Positions 46,285 through 64,000 of a DNA stretch of 64,000 nt are shown here, one piece after another. The position numbers and the translations under genes were made by a program. Location: the NCBI GenBank assembly GCA_963726405.1, contig CAVSCF010000007.1:78410-142409 (forward strand), given 5' to 3'. A model generated the notes under the pieces. That model had not been told where the DNA came from. It was given only the letters and a program-made list of their open reading frames with translations, and ran no database searches. The DNA is from JAOUJD01 sp963726405. Its GTDB lineage: Bacteria > Pseudomonadota > Gammaproteobacteria > Burkholderiales > Burkholderiaceae_F. Position 1 is the stretch's first letter; each line of letters begins with the position of its first letter.

Positions 46285-46292
46285 GGAGTGCC

Positions 46293-46637
46293 CTATTTCT
46301 TCGGTTTGGCGTCGCCGACCGTCACGAAGATGTGACAGGTCTTTTTCTCGATCCGCGTGCCGCGGCCCTTGGCGCGGGCGGCGAAGCGACGCTGCGCCGG
46401 TCCCTTCTCGATGTAGATGCGCGTCACGCGCAGCTCGTCGATGTCGGCGCCGTCGTTGTGCTCGGCGTTCGCGATGGCCGACTCGAGCGCCTTCTTGATC
46501 ATGCCGGCCGCCTTCTTCTGCGTGAACGACAGGATGTTCAGGGCCTTGTCGACCGGCTTGCCACGGACCAGGTCCGCCACCAGGCGACCCTTCTGGGCCG
46601 ACAGGCGCGCGCCTTTGACGATTGCAGTGGTTTCCAT
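46293..46637 (-). CDS. rplV: 50S ribosomal protein L22
   Basis: 114 residues; AIVKGARLSAQKGRLVADLVRGKPVDKAL, the hairpin loop reaching the exit tunnel (GPAQRRFAARAKGRGTRIEKKTCHI). I prefer ATG 46637, preceded by GGTGAG, over the GTG three codons upstream. Confidence 0.96.
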   Translation of the reverse strand: METTAIVKGARLSAQKGRLVADLVRGKPVDKALNILSFTQKKAAGMIKKALESAIANAEHNDGADIDELRVTRIYIEKGPAQRRFAARAKGRGTRIEKKTCHIFVTVGDAKPKK

Positions 46638-46647
46638 CGTGCTCACC

Positions 46648-46932
46648 CTACTTCTTCGCGACGGACGTCTTCTTGTCCGCGGCGTGGCCCTTGAAGGTCC
46701 GCGTCAGCGCGAACTCGCCGAGCTTGTGACCGACCATGTTTTCGTTGATGTAGACCGGAACGTGCTGCTTGCCGTTGTGCACGGCGATCGTCAGGCCGAT
46801 GAACTCCGGCAGGATCGTCGAGCGCCGCGACCACGTCTTGATCGGCTTCTTGTCGCGCGTGGCCTGTGCGGTTTCGACCTTCTTCTGCAGATGCCCGTCG
46901 ACAAACGGGCCCTTCTTGAGAGAACGAGACAT
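46648..46932 (-). CDS. rpsS: 30S ribosomal protein S19
   Basis: 94 residues; MSRSLKKGPFVDGHL start, WSRRSTILPEFIGLTIAVHNGKQHVPVYI and GHKLGEFALTRTFKGH. Confidence 0.98.
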   Translation of the reverse strand: MSRSLKKGPFVDGHLQKKVETAQATRDKKPIKTWSRRSTILPEFIGLTIAVHNGKQHVPVYINENMVGHKLGEFALTRTFKGHAADKKTSVAKK

Positions 46933-46942
46933 TCAGGACCCC

Positions 46943-47770
46943 TTACTTCCGTTTACGGCGCTGCACGATCATCGTGTCGGTGCGCTTGTTGTTGCGGGTG
47001 CGGTAGCCCTTGGTGAGCTGGCCCCACGGGCTCACCGGGTTGCGCCCGGTCCCGGTGCGGCCTTCGCCACCGCCGTGCGGGTGGTCGACCGGGTTCATCG
47101 CGACACCGCGCACCGTCGGCCGCACGCCGCGCCAGCGCATGGCACCGGCCTTGCCGATCTGGCGCAGGTTGTTTTCCTCGTTGCCGACCTCGCCGATCGT
47201 GGCGCGGCAGTCGATCAGCACGCGGCGGATCTCGCCCGAGCGCAGGCGGAGCTGCGCGTAGGTGCCTTCGCGGGCCAGCAGCTGAACCGAGGTGCCGGCA
47301 GACCGCGCGAGCTGGGCTCCCTTGCCGGGCAGCATCTCGACGCAGTGGATCGTCGTGCCGACGGGGATGTTGCGCAGGGGCAGCGCGTTGCCGACGCGGA
47401 TCGGCGCTTCGTTTCCGCTCATCAACTGCGCGCCGACCGTCAGGCCCTTGGACGCGATGATGTAGCGGCGCTCGCCGTCGGCGTAGCACAGCAGCGCGAT
47501 GTGGGCGGAGCGGTTGGGGTCGTACTCCAGGCGCTCGACCTTGGCGGGAATGCCGTCCTTGCTGCGCTTGAAGTCGATCACGCGATAGGCCTGCTTGTGG
47601 CCGCCACCCTTGTGCCGCATCGTGATGCGGCCGTGGTTGTTGCGGCCCGAGCCCCGGATCTTCTTCTCGGTCAGCGACGCGAGCGGCTTGCCCTTGTGCA
47701 GGTTGGCGTTGACGACCTTGACGACTCCGCGCCGGCCGGCAGACGTCGGTTTGACTTTAACCAGCGCCAT
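46943..47770 (-). CDS. rplB: 50S ribosomal protein L2
   Basis: 275 residues; peptidyl-transferase-associated protein. GRNNHGRITMRHKGGGHKQAYR, the conserved His in NPVDHPHGGGEGRTGTGRNPVSPWG. Starts directly after the rplW stop. Confidence 0.98.
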   Translation of the reverse strand: MALVKVKPTSAGRRGVVKVVNANLHKGKPLASLTEKKIRGSGRNNHGRITMRHKGGGHKQAYRVIDFKRSKDGIPAKVERLEYDPNRSAHIALLCYADGERRYIIASKGLTVGAQLMSGNEAPIRVGNALPLRNIPVGTTIHCVEMLPGKGAQLARSAGTSVQLLAREGTYAQLRLRSGEIRRVLIDCRATIGEVGNEENNLRQIGKAGAMRWRGVRPTVRGVAMNPVDHPHGGGEGRTGTGRNPVSPWGQLTKGYRTRNNKRTDTMIVQRRKRK

Positions 47771-48070
47771 TTACTTCACCTCTTGCGCGAAGTTGATTTC
47801 CTGACCCGGCATGAGCGACACGTACGCCTTGCGCACGTTGCCGCGACGGCCTTCGAACCGGCCGAAGCGCTTCGTCTTGCCCTTCTGGTTCAGGATCTGC
47901 ACGGACTCGACCTGCACCTTGAAGAGCAGTTCGACCGCGGCCTTGACTTCCGGTTTGGTCGCGTCGTGCTTCACGCGGAACGCGACCTGTTCGTTCTTCT
48001 CGCCGATCATCGTGCTCTTCTCGGAGACGATGGGCGCGAGCAGCACGCTGTAAAGACGGTCCTGGCTCAT
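47771..48070 (-). CDS. rplW: 50S ribosomal protein L23
   Basis: 99 residues; LLAPIVSEKSTMIGEKNEQVAFRV and KRFGRFEGRRGNVRKAYVSLMPGQEINF. Docking site for trigger factor and SRP at the exit tunnel. Overlaps rplD by four bases. Confidence 0.97.
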   Translation of the reverse strand: MSQDRLYSVLLAPIVSEKSTMIGEKNEQVAFRVKHDATKPEVKAAVELLFKVQVESVQILNQKGKTKRFGRFEGRRGNVRKAYVSLMPGQEINFAQEVK

Positions 48071-48687
48071 CCCCACATCTCCTCGAGCTTGGCGATCGCC
48101 GGCTTCGTGACCACCACGTTCTTGTAGTGAACCAGCGCCAGCGGATCCGCGTAACGCGGCTCGATCACCATGACGTTCTTCAGGTTGCGCGACGCGAGGT
48201 AAAGGTTCTCGTCGATCGCATCGGTGATGATCAGCACCGAGTCCATTCCCATGGCCTTGAGGCGCTGCGCCAGCGGCTTCGTCTTCGGCGAATCCACGAC
48301 CATGCTTTCGACCACCGCGATGCGACCGTCGCGCGCGAGCTGCGACAGGATCGAGGTCATCCCCGCCCGGTACATCTTCTTGTTCACCTTGTGGGTGAAG
48401 TTCTCGTCGGGCGAGTTCGGGAACGCGCGGCCGCCTCCCCGCCAGATCGGGCTCGAGGTCATGCCGGCGCGTGCGCGGCCGGTGCCCTTCTGCCGCCACG
48501 GCTTGCGCGTGGAGTGCTTGACCGTCCTGCGGTCCTTCTGCGCGCGCGTGCCCTGCCGCGCGTTGGCCTGGAAGGCAACGACGATCTGGTGCACCAGCGC
48601 TTCGTTGTACTCACGGCCGAAGAGCGTCTCCGGCGCCGGCGTGGTGCCGTCGGCCTGCCCCTGGGCGTTCAACAGTTTCAGTTCCAT
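48067..48687 (-). CDS. rplD: 50S ribosomal protein L4
   Basis: 206 residues; tunnel loop RQGTRAQKDRRTVKHSTRKPWRQKGTGRARAG and the C-terminal core. In E. coli L4 represses its own operon by acting on the S10 leader; the leader before rplC here is a candidate target. Confidence 0.98.
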   Translation of the reverse strand: MELKLLNAQGQADGTTPAPETLFGREYNEALVHQIVVAFQANARQGTRAQKDRRTVKHSTRKPWRQKGTGRARAGMTSSPIWRGGGRAFPNSPDENFTHKVNKKMYRAGMTSILSQLARDGRIAVVESMVVDSPKTKPLAQRLKAMGMDSVLIITDAIDENLYLASRNLKNVMVIEPRYADPLALVHYKNVVVTKPAIAKLEEMWG

Positions 48688-48696
48688 CGCGCCCCC

Positions 48697-49377
48697 TTAA
48701 GCCTTTGCTGCCTTGGCCTTGACGGCCGGGCGAACGACGACGTTGCCGCCCGCCGAACCGGGGACGGCGCCGCGCACGAGCAGCAGGCCGCGCTCGGCGT
48801 CGACTCGCGCCACCACCAGGTTCTGGGTCGTGCGCTGCGCGTCGCCGAGGTGACCCGCCATGCGCTTGCCGGGAAACACGCGGCCCGGATCCTGGCGGTT
48901 ACCGATCGAGCCCGGAGCGTTGGTCGACACGGAGTTGCCGTGCGTGGCCCGGTTGGACGAGAAGTGGTGACGCTTGATGGCGCCGGCGAAGCCCTTGCCG
49001 ATGGTCACGCCCGTCACGTCGACCTTCTCGCCGACGGCAAACATGTCCACGCCGATGGCGGTGCCAGGCTTCAGTTCGCCCGCCTTGGCGGCGTCGATGC
49101 GGAACTCACCCATCACGGAGCCGGCTTCGACGCCGGCCTTGCTGTAGTGGCCGGCAACGGGCTTGGCAACGCGGGAAGGCTTGCGGGAACCGTAGGCGAC
49201 CTGGACGGCGCTGTAACCGTCGACGTCGACCGTCTTCACCTGGGTGACACGGTTGTTCGACACGTCGAGCACCGTGACCGGAACGGACTCGCCGTCCTCG
49301 GTGAAGATGCGCGTCATGCCGACCTTGCGGCCCAAAAGACCAAGGGCCGAGCGCGACTCGCTCTGCGCTTCGCTCAT
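48697..49377 (-). CDS. rplC: 50S ribosomal protein L3
   Basis: 226 residues; LGLLGRKVGMTRIFTEDGESVPVTVLDV and HFSSNRATHGNSVSTNAPGSIGNRQDPGRVFPGKRMAGHLG including the methylated-Gln region. Start at 49377 follows GGAG; this is probably the first gene of a transcription unit starting near 49524. Confidence 0.97.
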   Translation of the reverse strand: MSEAQSESRSALGLLGRKVGMTRIFTEDGESVPVTVLDVSNNRVTQVKTVDVDGYSAVQVAYGSRKPSRVAKPVAGHYSKAGVEAGSVMGEFRIDAAKAGELKPGTAIGVDMFAVGEKVDVTGVTIGKGFAGAIKRHHFSSNRATHGNSVSTNAPGSIGNRQDPGRVFPGKRMAGHLGDAQRTTQNLVVARVDAERGLLLVRGAVPGSAGGNVVVRPAVKAKAAKA

Positions 49378-49420
49378 TCTTTTCTCCATCCCCGACTTCA
49401 ATTGGCCGGGACCCTGTTTG

Positions 49421-49461
49421 AGCGCTTCGGTCCCTGGGTATGTCCCAGAGGTCCGAGCGCT
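49421..49461 (-). promoter_or_regulatory. Long leader hairpin upstream of rplC
   Basis: On the minus strand AGCGCTCGGACCTCTGGG pairs with CCCAGGGACCGAAGCGCT around an ACATA loop: about 16 pairs with one mismatch and two single bulges. It lies 43 nt before the rplC start in a leader of about 147 nt. A second small hairpin (GGCTG/CAGCC) is at 49486-49502. No T-tract follows, so it is not a plain terminator; an L4- or other r-protein-binding leader is the natural suggestion. Confidence 0.6.
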
Positions 49462-49530
49462 GAATCTCTTGCGCGTCGCGCGTCAGGCTGATATGCCCAG
49501 CCAGGACGGGCGGATCGCGGAAAGCCTGAA

Positions 49531-49560
49531 ATTGTAGCTCGTTCAGCCACTTGCCGGCAA
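49531..49560 (-). promoter_or_regulatory. Probable promoter between rpsJ and rplC
   Basis: TTGCCG (49560-49555) and TACAAT (49536-49531) on the minus strand with 18 bp between. The -35 lies within a perfect 18-bp palindrome, CCACTTGCCGGCAAGTGG (49547-49564), which could be an operator or the rpsJ 3' hairpin. Confidence 0.6.
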
Positions 49561-49579
49561 GTGGAGCCGGCGGTGGCGC

Positions 49580-49891
49580 TTACTGCACCTTGATCTCGAC
49601 GTCCACCCCGGCCGGGAGGTCCAGCTTCATCAGCGCGTCGACGGTCTTGTCGGTCGGGTCGATGATGTCCATCAGGCGCTGGTGCGTGCGCATCTCGAGC
49701 TGGTCACGCGACGTCTTGTTCACGTGCGGCGAGCGCAGGATGTCGAAGCGCTGGATGCGCGTGGGCAGCGGCACCGGGCCGCGAACCACGGCGCCCGTGC
49801 GCTTGGCGGTATCCACGATCTCGAGGGCCGACTGGTCGATCAGTTTGTAGTCGAACGCCTTCAGGCGGATGCGAATACGTTGGCTTTGCAT
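49580..49891 (-). CDS. rpsJ: 30S ribosomal protein S10 (NusE)
   Basis: 103 residues; RIRIRLKAFDYKLIDQSALEIVDTAKRTGAVVRGPVPLPTR, also the NusB-binding antitermination factor. It follows tuf by 80 bp, and seems to belong with the str unit rather than with rplC. Confidence 0.98.
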   Translation of the reverse strand: MQSQRIRIRLKAFDYKLIDQSALEIVDTAKRTGAVVRGPVPLPTRIQRFDILRSPHVNKTSRDQLEMRTHQRLMDIIDPTDKTVDALMKLDLPAGVDVEIKVQ

Positions 49892-49971
49892 TTCAAATCC
49901 TTTTCAAAGAGCGAGAGGCCGGCCGGTCGAATGAGCGACCGGCCCCGGTTCAACGCGTTCTGCGATACGAC

Positions 49972-51162
49972 CTACTTGATGATCTTTGCCACGACGCCGG
50001 CGCCGACGGTCTTGCCGCCTTCGCGCACGGCGAAGCGCAGGCCCTCTTCCATCGCGATCGGCGCAATCAGCGCCACCGTCATCTGGATGTTGTCCCCCGG
50101 CATCACCATCTCCGTGCCCGCCGGCAACTGGATCGAGCCCGTCACGTCCGTCGTGCGGAAGTAAAACTGCGGCCGATACCCGTTGAAAAACGGCGTGTGC
50201 CGACCACCCTCGTCCTTCGACAGCACATACACCTCGGCCGTGAAGTCCGTGTGCGGCGTGATCGAGCCCGGCTTGGCCAGCACCTGGCCACGCTCCACCT
50301 CCTCACGCTTCGTGCCGCGCAGCAGCACCCCCACGTTGTCCCCCGCCTGCCCCTGGTCCAGGAGCTTGCGGAACATCTCCACGCCCGTGCACGTCGTCTT
50401 CACCGTCGGCTTGATCCCCACGATCTCGATCTCGTCGCCCACCTTCACGATGCCGCGCTCGATCCGCCCCGTCACCACCGTGCCACGGCCCGAAATCGAG
50501 AACACGTCCTCCACCGGCATCAGAAACGCCCCGTCGATCGCACGCTCCGGCGTCGGGATGTAGCTGTCCAGCGCATCGGCCAGCTTCATGATCGACTGCT
50601 CGCCCAGCTCGCCCTTGTCGCCTTCCAGCGCCAGCTTCGCCGAACCCTTCACGATCGGAATGTCGTCGCCCGGAAACTCATACTTGCCCAGCAGCTCCCG
50701 CACTTCCATCTCGACCAGCTCGAGCAGCTCCGCGTCGTCGACCATGTCGACCTTGTTCATGTACACCACGATGTACGGCACACCCACCTGACGGGCCAGC
50801 AAAATGTGCTCGCGCGTCTGCGGCATCGGGCCATCGGCCGCGCTCACCACCAGAATCGCCCCGTCCATCTGCGCCGCACCCGTGATCATGTTCTTCACAT
50901 AGTCCGCGTGCCCAGGGCAGTCCACGTGCGCGTAGTGACGCTTGCTCGTCTCGTACTCCACGTGCGCCGTGTTGATCGTGATCCCGCGCGCCTTCTCCTC
51001 CGGCGCCGCATCAATCTGGTCGTAGGCCTTCGCCTCCCCACCAAACTTCGCCGCCAGAACCTTCGTGATCGCCGCCGTCAACGTCGTCTTCCCATGATCC
51101 ACGTGACCAATCGTCCCAACATTCACGTGCGGCTTCGTACGCTCAAACTTGCCCTTGGCCAT
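49972..51162 (-). CDS. tuf: Elongation factor Tu
   Basis: 396 residues; G1 GHVDHGKTT, switch DAAPEEKARGITINTAHVEYE, G3 DCPGHADYVKNM, G4 NKVDMVDDAEL, then domains 2 and 3. Delivers aminoacyl-tRNA. Located 38 bp after fusA. Betaproteobacteria usually carry a second, near-identical tuf upstream of rplK; that region is outside the window. Confidence 0.98.
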   Translation of the reverse strand: MAKGKFERTKPHVNVGTIGHVDHGKTTLTAAITKVLAAKFGGEAKAYDQIDAAPEEKARGITINTAHVEYETSKRHYAHVDCPGHADYVKNMITGAAQMDGAILVVSAADGPMPQTREHILLARQVGVPYIVVYMNKVDMVDDAELLELVEMEVRELLGKYEFPGDDIPIVKGSAKLALEGDKGELGEQSIMKLADALDSYIPTPERAIDGAFLMPVEDVFSISGRGTVVTGRIERGIVKVGDEIEIVGIKPTVKTTCTGVEMFRKLLDQGQAGDNVGVLLRGTKREEVERGQVLAKPGSITPHTDFTAEVYVLSKDEGGRHTPFFNGYRPQFYFRTTDVTGSIQLPAGTEMVMPGDNIQMTVALIAPIAMEEGLRFAVREGGKTVGAGVVAKIIK

Positions 51163-51200
51163 TTCTGCCCCTCAAAGAACGGTTGTTGATGTCTACCTGA

Positions 51201-53306
<2,106 letters not shown>

Positions 53307-53366
53307 ACGGCTCACCTGCAATCTTGGCGCTCGCCGGCTCGTGACCGGCTCGCGCGGAAATGTTCG

Positions 53367-53837
53367 TTAGAAGCGGAAATGCGCGAAGGCCTTGTTGGCC
53401 TCGGCCATGCGGTGCACTTCCTCGCGCTTCTTCATCGCGCCGCCGCGGCCTTCCGCGGCTTCCATCAGTTCGCCGGCAAGGCGCAGCGGCATGGATTTCT
53501 CGCTGCGCTTCTTGGCCGCTTCACGCAGCCAGCGCATCGCCAGCGCCATGCGGCGAATCGGGCGCACCTCCACCGGGACCTGGTAGTTCGCGCCTCCGAC
53601 CCGGCGGCTCTTGACCTCGACCATCGGCTTCACGTTCGACAGTGCCGCCGAGAACACTTCCAGGGCGTTCTTGCCTGCCTTGGTTTCGATCTGGGTCAGC
53701 GCGCCGTAGACGATCCGCTCGGCGACCGCTTTCTTGCCGTCGAGCATGATGACGTTGACGAACTTGGTGACGTCCTGCGAGCCGAACTTGGGGTCCGGGA
53801 GGATTTCGCGCTTCGGTACTTCACGACGACGTGGCAT
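53367..53837 (-). CDS. rpsG: 30S ribosomal protein S7
   Basis: 156 residues; MPRRREVPKREILPDPKFGSQDVTKFVNVIMLDGKK and C-terminal ANKAFAHFRF. Assembly initiator of the 30S head. Lies 159 bp after rpsL. Confidence 0.98.
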   Translation of the reverse strand: MPRRREVPKREILPDPKFGSQDVTKFVNVIMLDGKKAVAERIVYGALTQIETKAGKNALEVFSAALSNVKPMVEVKSRRVGGANYQVPVEVRPIRRMALAMRWLREAAKKRSEKSMPLRLAGELMEAAEGRGGAMKKREEVHRMAEANKAFAHFRF

Positions 53838-53996
53838 TTCTCACCTCTCGAGTCTTCAGTCGTTGGCGGGCTGCGCCGGAACGGTGCCTTTGGCTGCACC
53901 GATGCCGCTGCCCGCGGAAAGCGGCCCCATGGTGACGGGCCGCGACTTACTCGGCCGGCGTGCCCGGGAAGAGCACACCGTCCGGGAAAAACCGGG

Positions 53997-54374
53997 TCAG
54001 GCCGCTTTCGGGCGCTTGGCGCCGTACTTGGAGCGGCTCTGCTTGCGATCCTTGACGCCCTGCGTGTCGAGCGATCCGCGCACGATGTGGTAGCGCACGC
54101 CCGGCAGGTCCTTGACGCGGCCGCCGCGGATCAGCACGACCGAGTGCTCCTGCAGGTTGTGGCCCTCGCCGCCAATGTAGGAGATGACCTCGAACCCGTT
54201 GGTCAGGCGCACCTTCGCGACCTTGCGCAGCGCGGAGTTCGGCTTCTTCGGCGTCGTGGTGTACACGCGCGTGCAGACGCCTCGCTTCTGCGGGCTGTTC
54301 TTGAGCGCCGGGCTCTTGCTCTTGACGGGTTCGATCTCGCGCGGCTTGCGCACGAGTTGATTGATGGTCGGCAT
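53997..54374 (-). CDS. rpsL: 30S ribosomal protein S12
   Basis: 125 residues; MPTINQLVRKPRE start. The accuracy-centre lysines are unmutated (TPKKPNSAL with Lys43; GGRVKDLPGVRYH), predicting no rpsL-type streptomycin resistance. First gene of the str operon; start at 54374 lies about 200 nt from the predicted promoter start. Confidence 0.98.
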   Translation of the reverse strand: MPTINQLVRKPREIEPVKSKSPALKNSPQKRGVCTRVYTTTPKKPNSALRKVAKVRLTNGFEVISYIGGEGHNLQEHSVVLIRGGRVKDLPGVRYHIVRGSLDTQGVKDRKQSRSKYGAKRPKAA

Positions 54375-54584
54375 ACGGTCCGTTTTCTCGATGCAAAGGC
54401 GAGCCGAAAGGGCTCGCGGAACTGAATCTGTGGCTACAGGGGTACGTCGTGCTGCAGGTCTCCGGCGCGCCAACGCACAGTGCACGGGAAGCTGCGACCT
54501 GGACTCGACCGACGGCGCCGGGAACGACGGGCGCAGGCGGTGGGCAAAGAGCGCAGCGCCCGGGCGGGCGCCGAAAAGCTCGCC

Positions 54585-54614
54585 ATTATCGCTAGCCGGG
54601 GCTTGGGGTGTCAA
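54585..54614 (-). promoter_or_regulatory. Strong sigma-70 promoter of the str operon
   Basis: A consensus TTGACA (54614-54609) and GATAAT (54590-54585) on the minus strand, 18 bp apart, start near 54578. It is the best promoter match I found in the window and serves rpsL-rpsG-fusA-tuf-rpsJ. Confidence 0.8.
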
Positions 54615-54649
54615 GGCGGCCCTCTGAAGCATCCCTCAGGACGCGGGCG

Positions 54650-54677
54650 AAAAAAGGGCCCGCCGCCTGGCGGGCCC
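54650..54677 (-). terminator. Intrinsic terminator after rpoC
   Basis: Stem GGGCCCGCC / GGCGGGCCC with GCCT-type loop (54656-54677), followed on the minus strand by six T (54655-54650). It ends the rpoBC transcript 20 nt past the rpoC stop. Confidence 0.92.
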
Positions 54678-54697
54678 GATTCTTCGTCCCTGACCGC

Positions 54698-58939
<4,242 letters not shown>

Positions 58940-58988
58940 GCGTGCTCCTCTGTGATCCTAGGCGTCAATGGCTCGTGTCGTGTTCCGC

Positions 58989-63090
<4,102 letters not shown>

Positions 63091-63330
63091 GGACGCTCCG
63101 TTCAGACGCGAGGAGAGAAAAAACAAAAACTACGAGCCCGAAACGAAAGAGGCGGGGACGACAAAAGCCACCGCGGGCGCAGCTTTCGCTGTCGCCCGGG
63201 CGGCCAGGGGGTATCCCGCGCGTTCTCTCATCAAGGGAAGACTTTGATGTGGCTCGGGCCACATCGAAGGCCTCCCGGCCCTCGACTCGAGTCGCCGGAC
63301 GGGCAAAGCCCGGCCGGCGCCCCCGAGTCA
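63091..63330 (-). promoter_or_regulatory. rplL-rpoB intergenic region
   Basis: A 240-bp gap. It contains the REP-like hairpin 63294-63318 immediately after rplL, a GATGTGGC/GCCACATC hairpin around 63245-63276 (TGATGTGGCTCGGGCCACATC) and, near rpoB, an AT-rich stretch (63118-63130). In E. coli this gap holds an attenuator and an RNase III site that set the r-protein to polymerase ratio; a similar role is plausible. Confidence 0.5.
63294..63318. repeat. REP-like GC hairpin after rplL
   Basis: GCCGGACGGGC-AAA-GCCCGGCCGGC, partner of the element at 36486-36510. The two copies differ by a swapped G/C pair in the stem, so pairing is conserved. It is 12 nt past the rplL stop. Confidence 0.75.
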
Positions 63331-63711
63331 CTACTTGACGTCGACCTTGGCGCCGGCTTCTTCCAGCTTCTTCTTGGCCGCGTCGGCATCGGCCTTGTTG
63401 ACGGCTTCCTTGACGGGCTTCGGTGCGCCGTCGACGAGGTCTTTCGCCTCTTTCAGGCCCAGACCCGTCAGCTCGCGCACGGCCTTGATGACGTTGACCT
63501 TGTTCGGGCCGACTTCGGCGAGGATGACGTTGAACTCGGTCTGCTCTTCGGCGGCCGGAGCGGCCGCACCCGCCGCCGGGGCGGCCACCGCGACGGCAGC
63601 CGCAGCCGCCGAGACGCCAAACTTCTCTTCCATCATCTTGATCAGTTCACTGATCTCGAGGACGGATTTCGCCGCGATCGCGTCGAGGATTTCCTGGTTC
63701 GAAAGTGCCAT
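63331..63711 (-). CDS. rplL: 50S ribosomal protein L7/L12
   Basis: 126 residues; N-terminal dimerisation helix (MALSNQEILDAIAAKSVLEISELIKMMEEKFGV), Ala-rich hinge and the factor-binding domain (FNVILAEVGPNKVNVIKAVRELTGLGLKEAKDLVDGAPKPVKE). Forms the stalk with L10, whose gene lies 49 bp upstream. Confidence 0.98.
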   Translation of the reverse strand: MALSNQEILDAIAAKSVLEISELIKMMEEKFGVSAAAAAVAVAAPAAGAAAPAAEEQTEFNVILAEVGPNKVNVIKAVRELTGLGLKEAKDLVDGAPKPVKEAVNKADADAAKKKLEEAGAKVDVK

Positions 63712-63760
63712 TGCTATGACTCCTGATACGTAGTGTCGGTTTCAAAAAATCGGATGTGGA

Positions 63761-64000
63761 TCAGGCGGCTGCCTTTTCCTTCGCGTCGCGCACCGCTGCA
63801 AGCGTGCGCACGAACCGCGAGGGGACTTCGTTCAGCGTGCGAACGAACTGCCCGATCGGGGCCTGCATCGTGGCCATCAGCTTCGCCAGCAATTCCTCAC
63901 GGCTCGGCATCGTCGCAAGCGCCTTGACGCCTTTTTCGTCCATGACGAAATTGGCCATCGCGCCGGCCTTGACGACGAGCTTGTCGTGATCCTTGGCGAA
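63761..64000 (-). CDS. rplJ: 50S ribosomal protein L10, C-terminal part
   Basis: Truncated by the window edge: the last 79 residues, from FAKDHDKLVVKAGA through MPSREELLAKLMATMQAPIGQFVRTLNEVPSRFVRTLAAVRDAKEK. The L12-binding C-terminal helix is included. In frame to the last base. Confidence 0.95.
   Translation of the reverse strand, partial: FAKDHDKLVVKAGAMANFVMDEKGVKALATMPSREELLAKLMATMQAPIGQFVRTLNEVPSRFVRTLAAVRDAKEKAAA

Larger units (their letters stand above)
54375..54697 (-). promoter_or_regulatory. Gap between rpoC and rpsL: terminator, str promoter and leader
   Basis: A 323-bp gap. In transcription order it holds the rpoC terminator (54650-54677), the str promoter (54585-54614), about 200 nt of leader and, next to rpsL, the perfect hairpin GCGAGCC/GGCTCGC at 54399-54417 followed by CTTTGC. 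No gene is seen. Confidence 0.7.

Overview
The window is a 64 kb GC-rich chromosomal core segment of a betaproteobacterium. Both the gene content and the order point there: gltBD, dgt, aroB, aroK and pilQPONM in a row with ponA divergent from pilM; cyaY opposite lptM-lysA; and a complete rplJL-rpoBC / str / S10 / spc / alpha ribosomal block. I cannot name the genus. There is no rRNA, tRNA, CRISPR array or prophage. The only mobile element I see is one REP-associated tyrosine transposase (RAYT).

Layout. (1) 1-3353, minus strand: a small periplasmic protein followed by two tandem fibronectin-III lipoprotein genes; the second is cut by the window edge and frameshifted. (2) 3636-5631, plus: an OmpR-type response regulator and its sensor kinase. 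(3) 5828-12085, minus: glutamate synthase, both subunits. (4) 12171-12959: RAYT gene between two REP-like palindromes, lodged between gltB and dgt. (5) 12967-20970, minus: dgt-aroB-aroK and, behind a terminator, the type IV pilus assembly operon pilMNOPQ. (6) 21364-32201, mostly plus: penicillin-binding protein 1A, frataxin, lptM-lysA, msrPQ, guaC, cytochrome c4, engB, a probable small RNA, hemB and corA. (7) 32231-34827, minus: S4-domain protein, cutA and a NodIJ-like ABC exporter whose two genes are joined by a tandem-repeat mini-ORF. (8) 34905-64000, minus: the ribosomal and RNA polymerase superoperon, ending inside rplJ.

Functional logic. The right half is the transcription and translation core. 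It appears divided by an rpoC terminator, a strong promoter before rpsL, a promoter plus leader before rplC, a promoter plus leader before rplN, and a terminator after rplQ. Two ribosomal proteins, L15 and S3, carry long Ala/Lys/Pro-rich C-terminal tails. The middle holds envelope and pilus biogenesis, nitrogen assimilation, lysine, haem and purine steps, and periplasmic protein repair.

Most notable observations. (a) A 21-codon sequence repeated twice forms a 42-residue ORF overlapping the ABC ATPase stop on one side and the permease start on the other, and carries its own ribosome-binding sequences. (b) A four-hairpin small RNA candidate between engB and hemB presents an anti-Shine-Dalgarno loop. 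(c) Two near-identical GC-rich hairpins with compensatory changes lie in the rplL-rpoB and rpsD-rpoA gaps. (d) A long leader hairpin precedes rplC. (e) rpoB and rpoC carry eleven apparent single-base indels and one stop codon within about 6 kb, while neighbouring genes are intact. Single frameshifts also hit dgt, engB, corA and the FN3 paralogue. I read these mainly as sequence errors, because the genes are essential and each frame resumes exactly.
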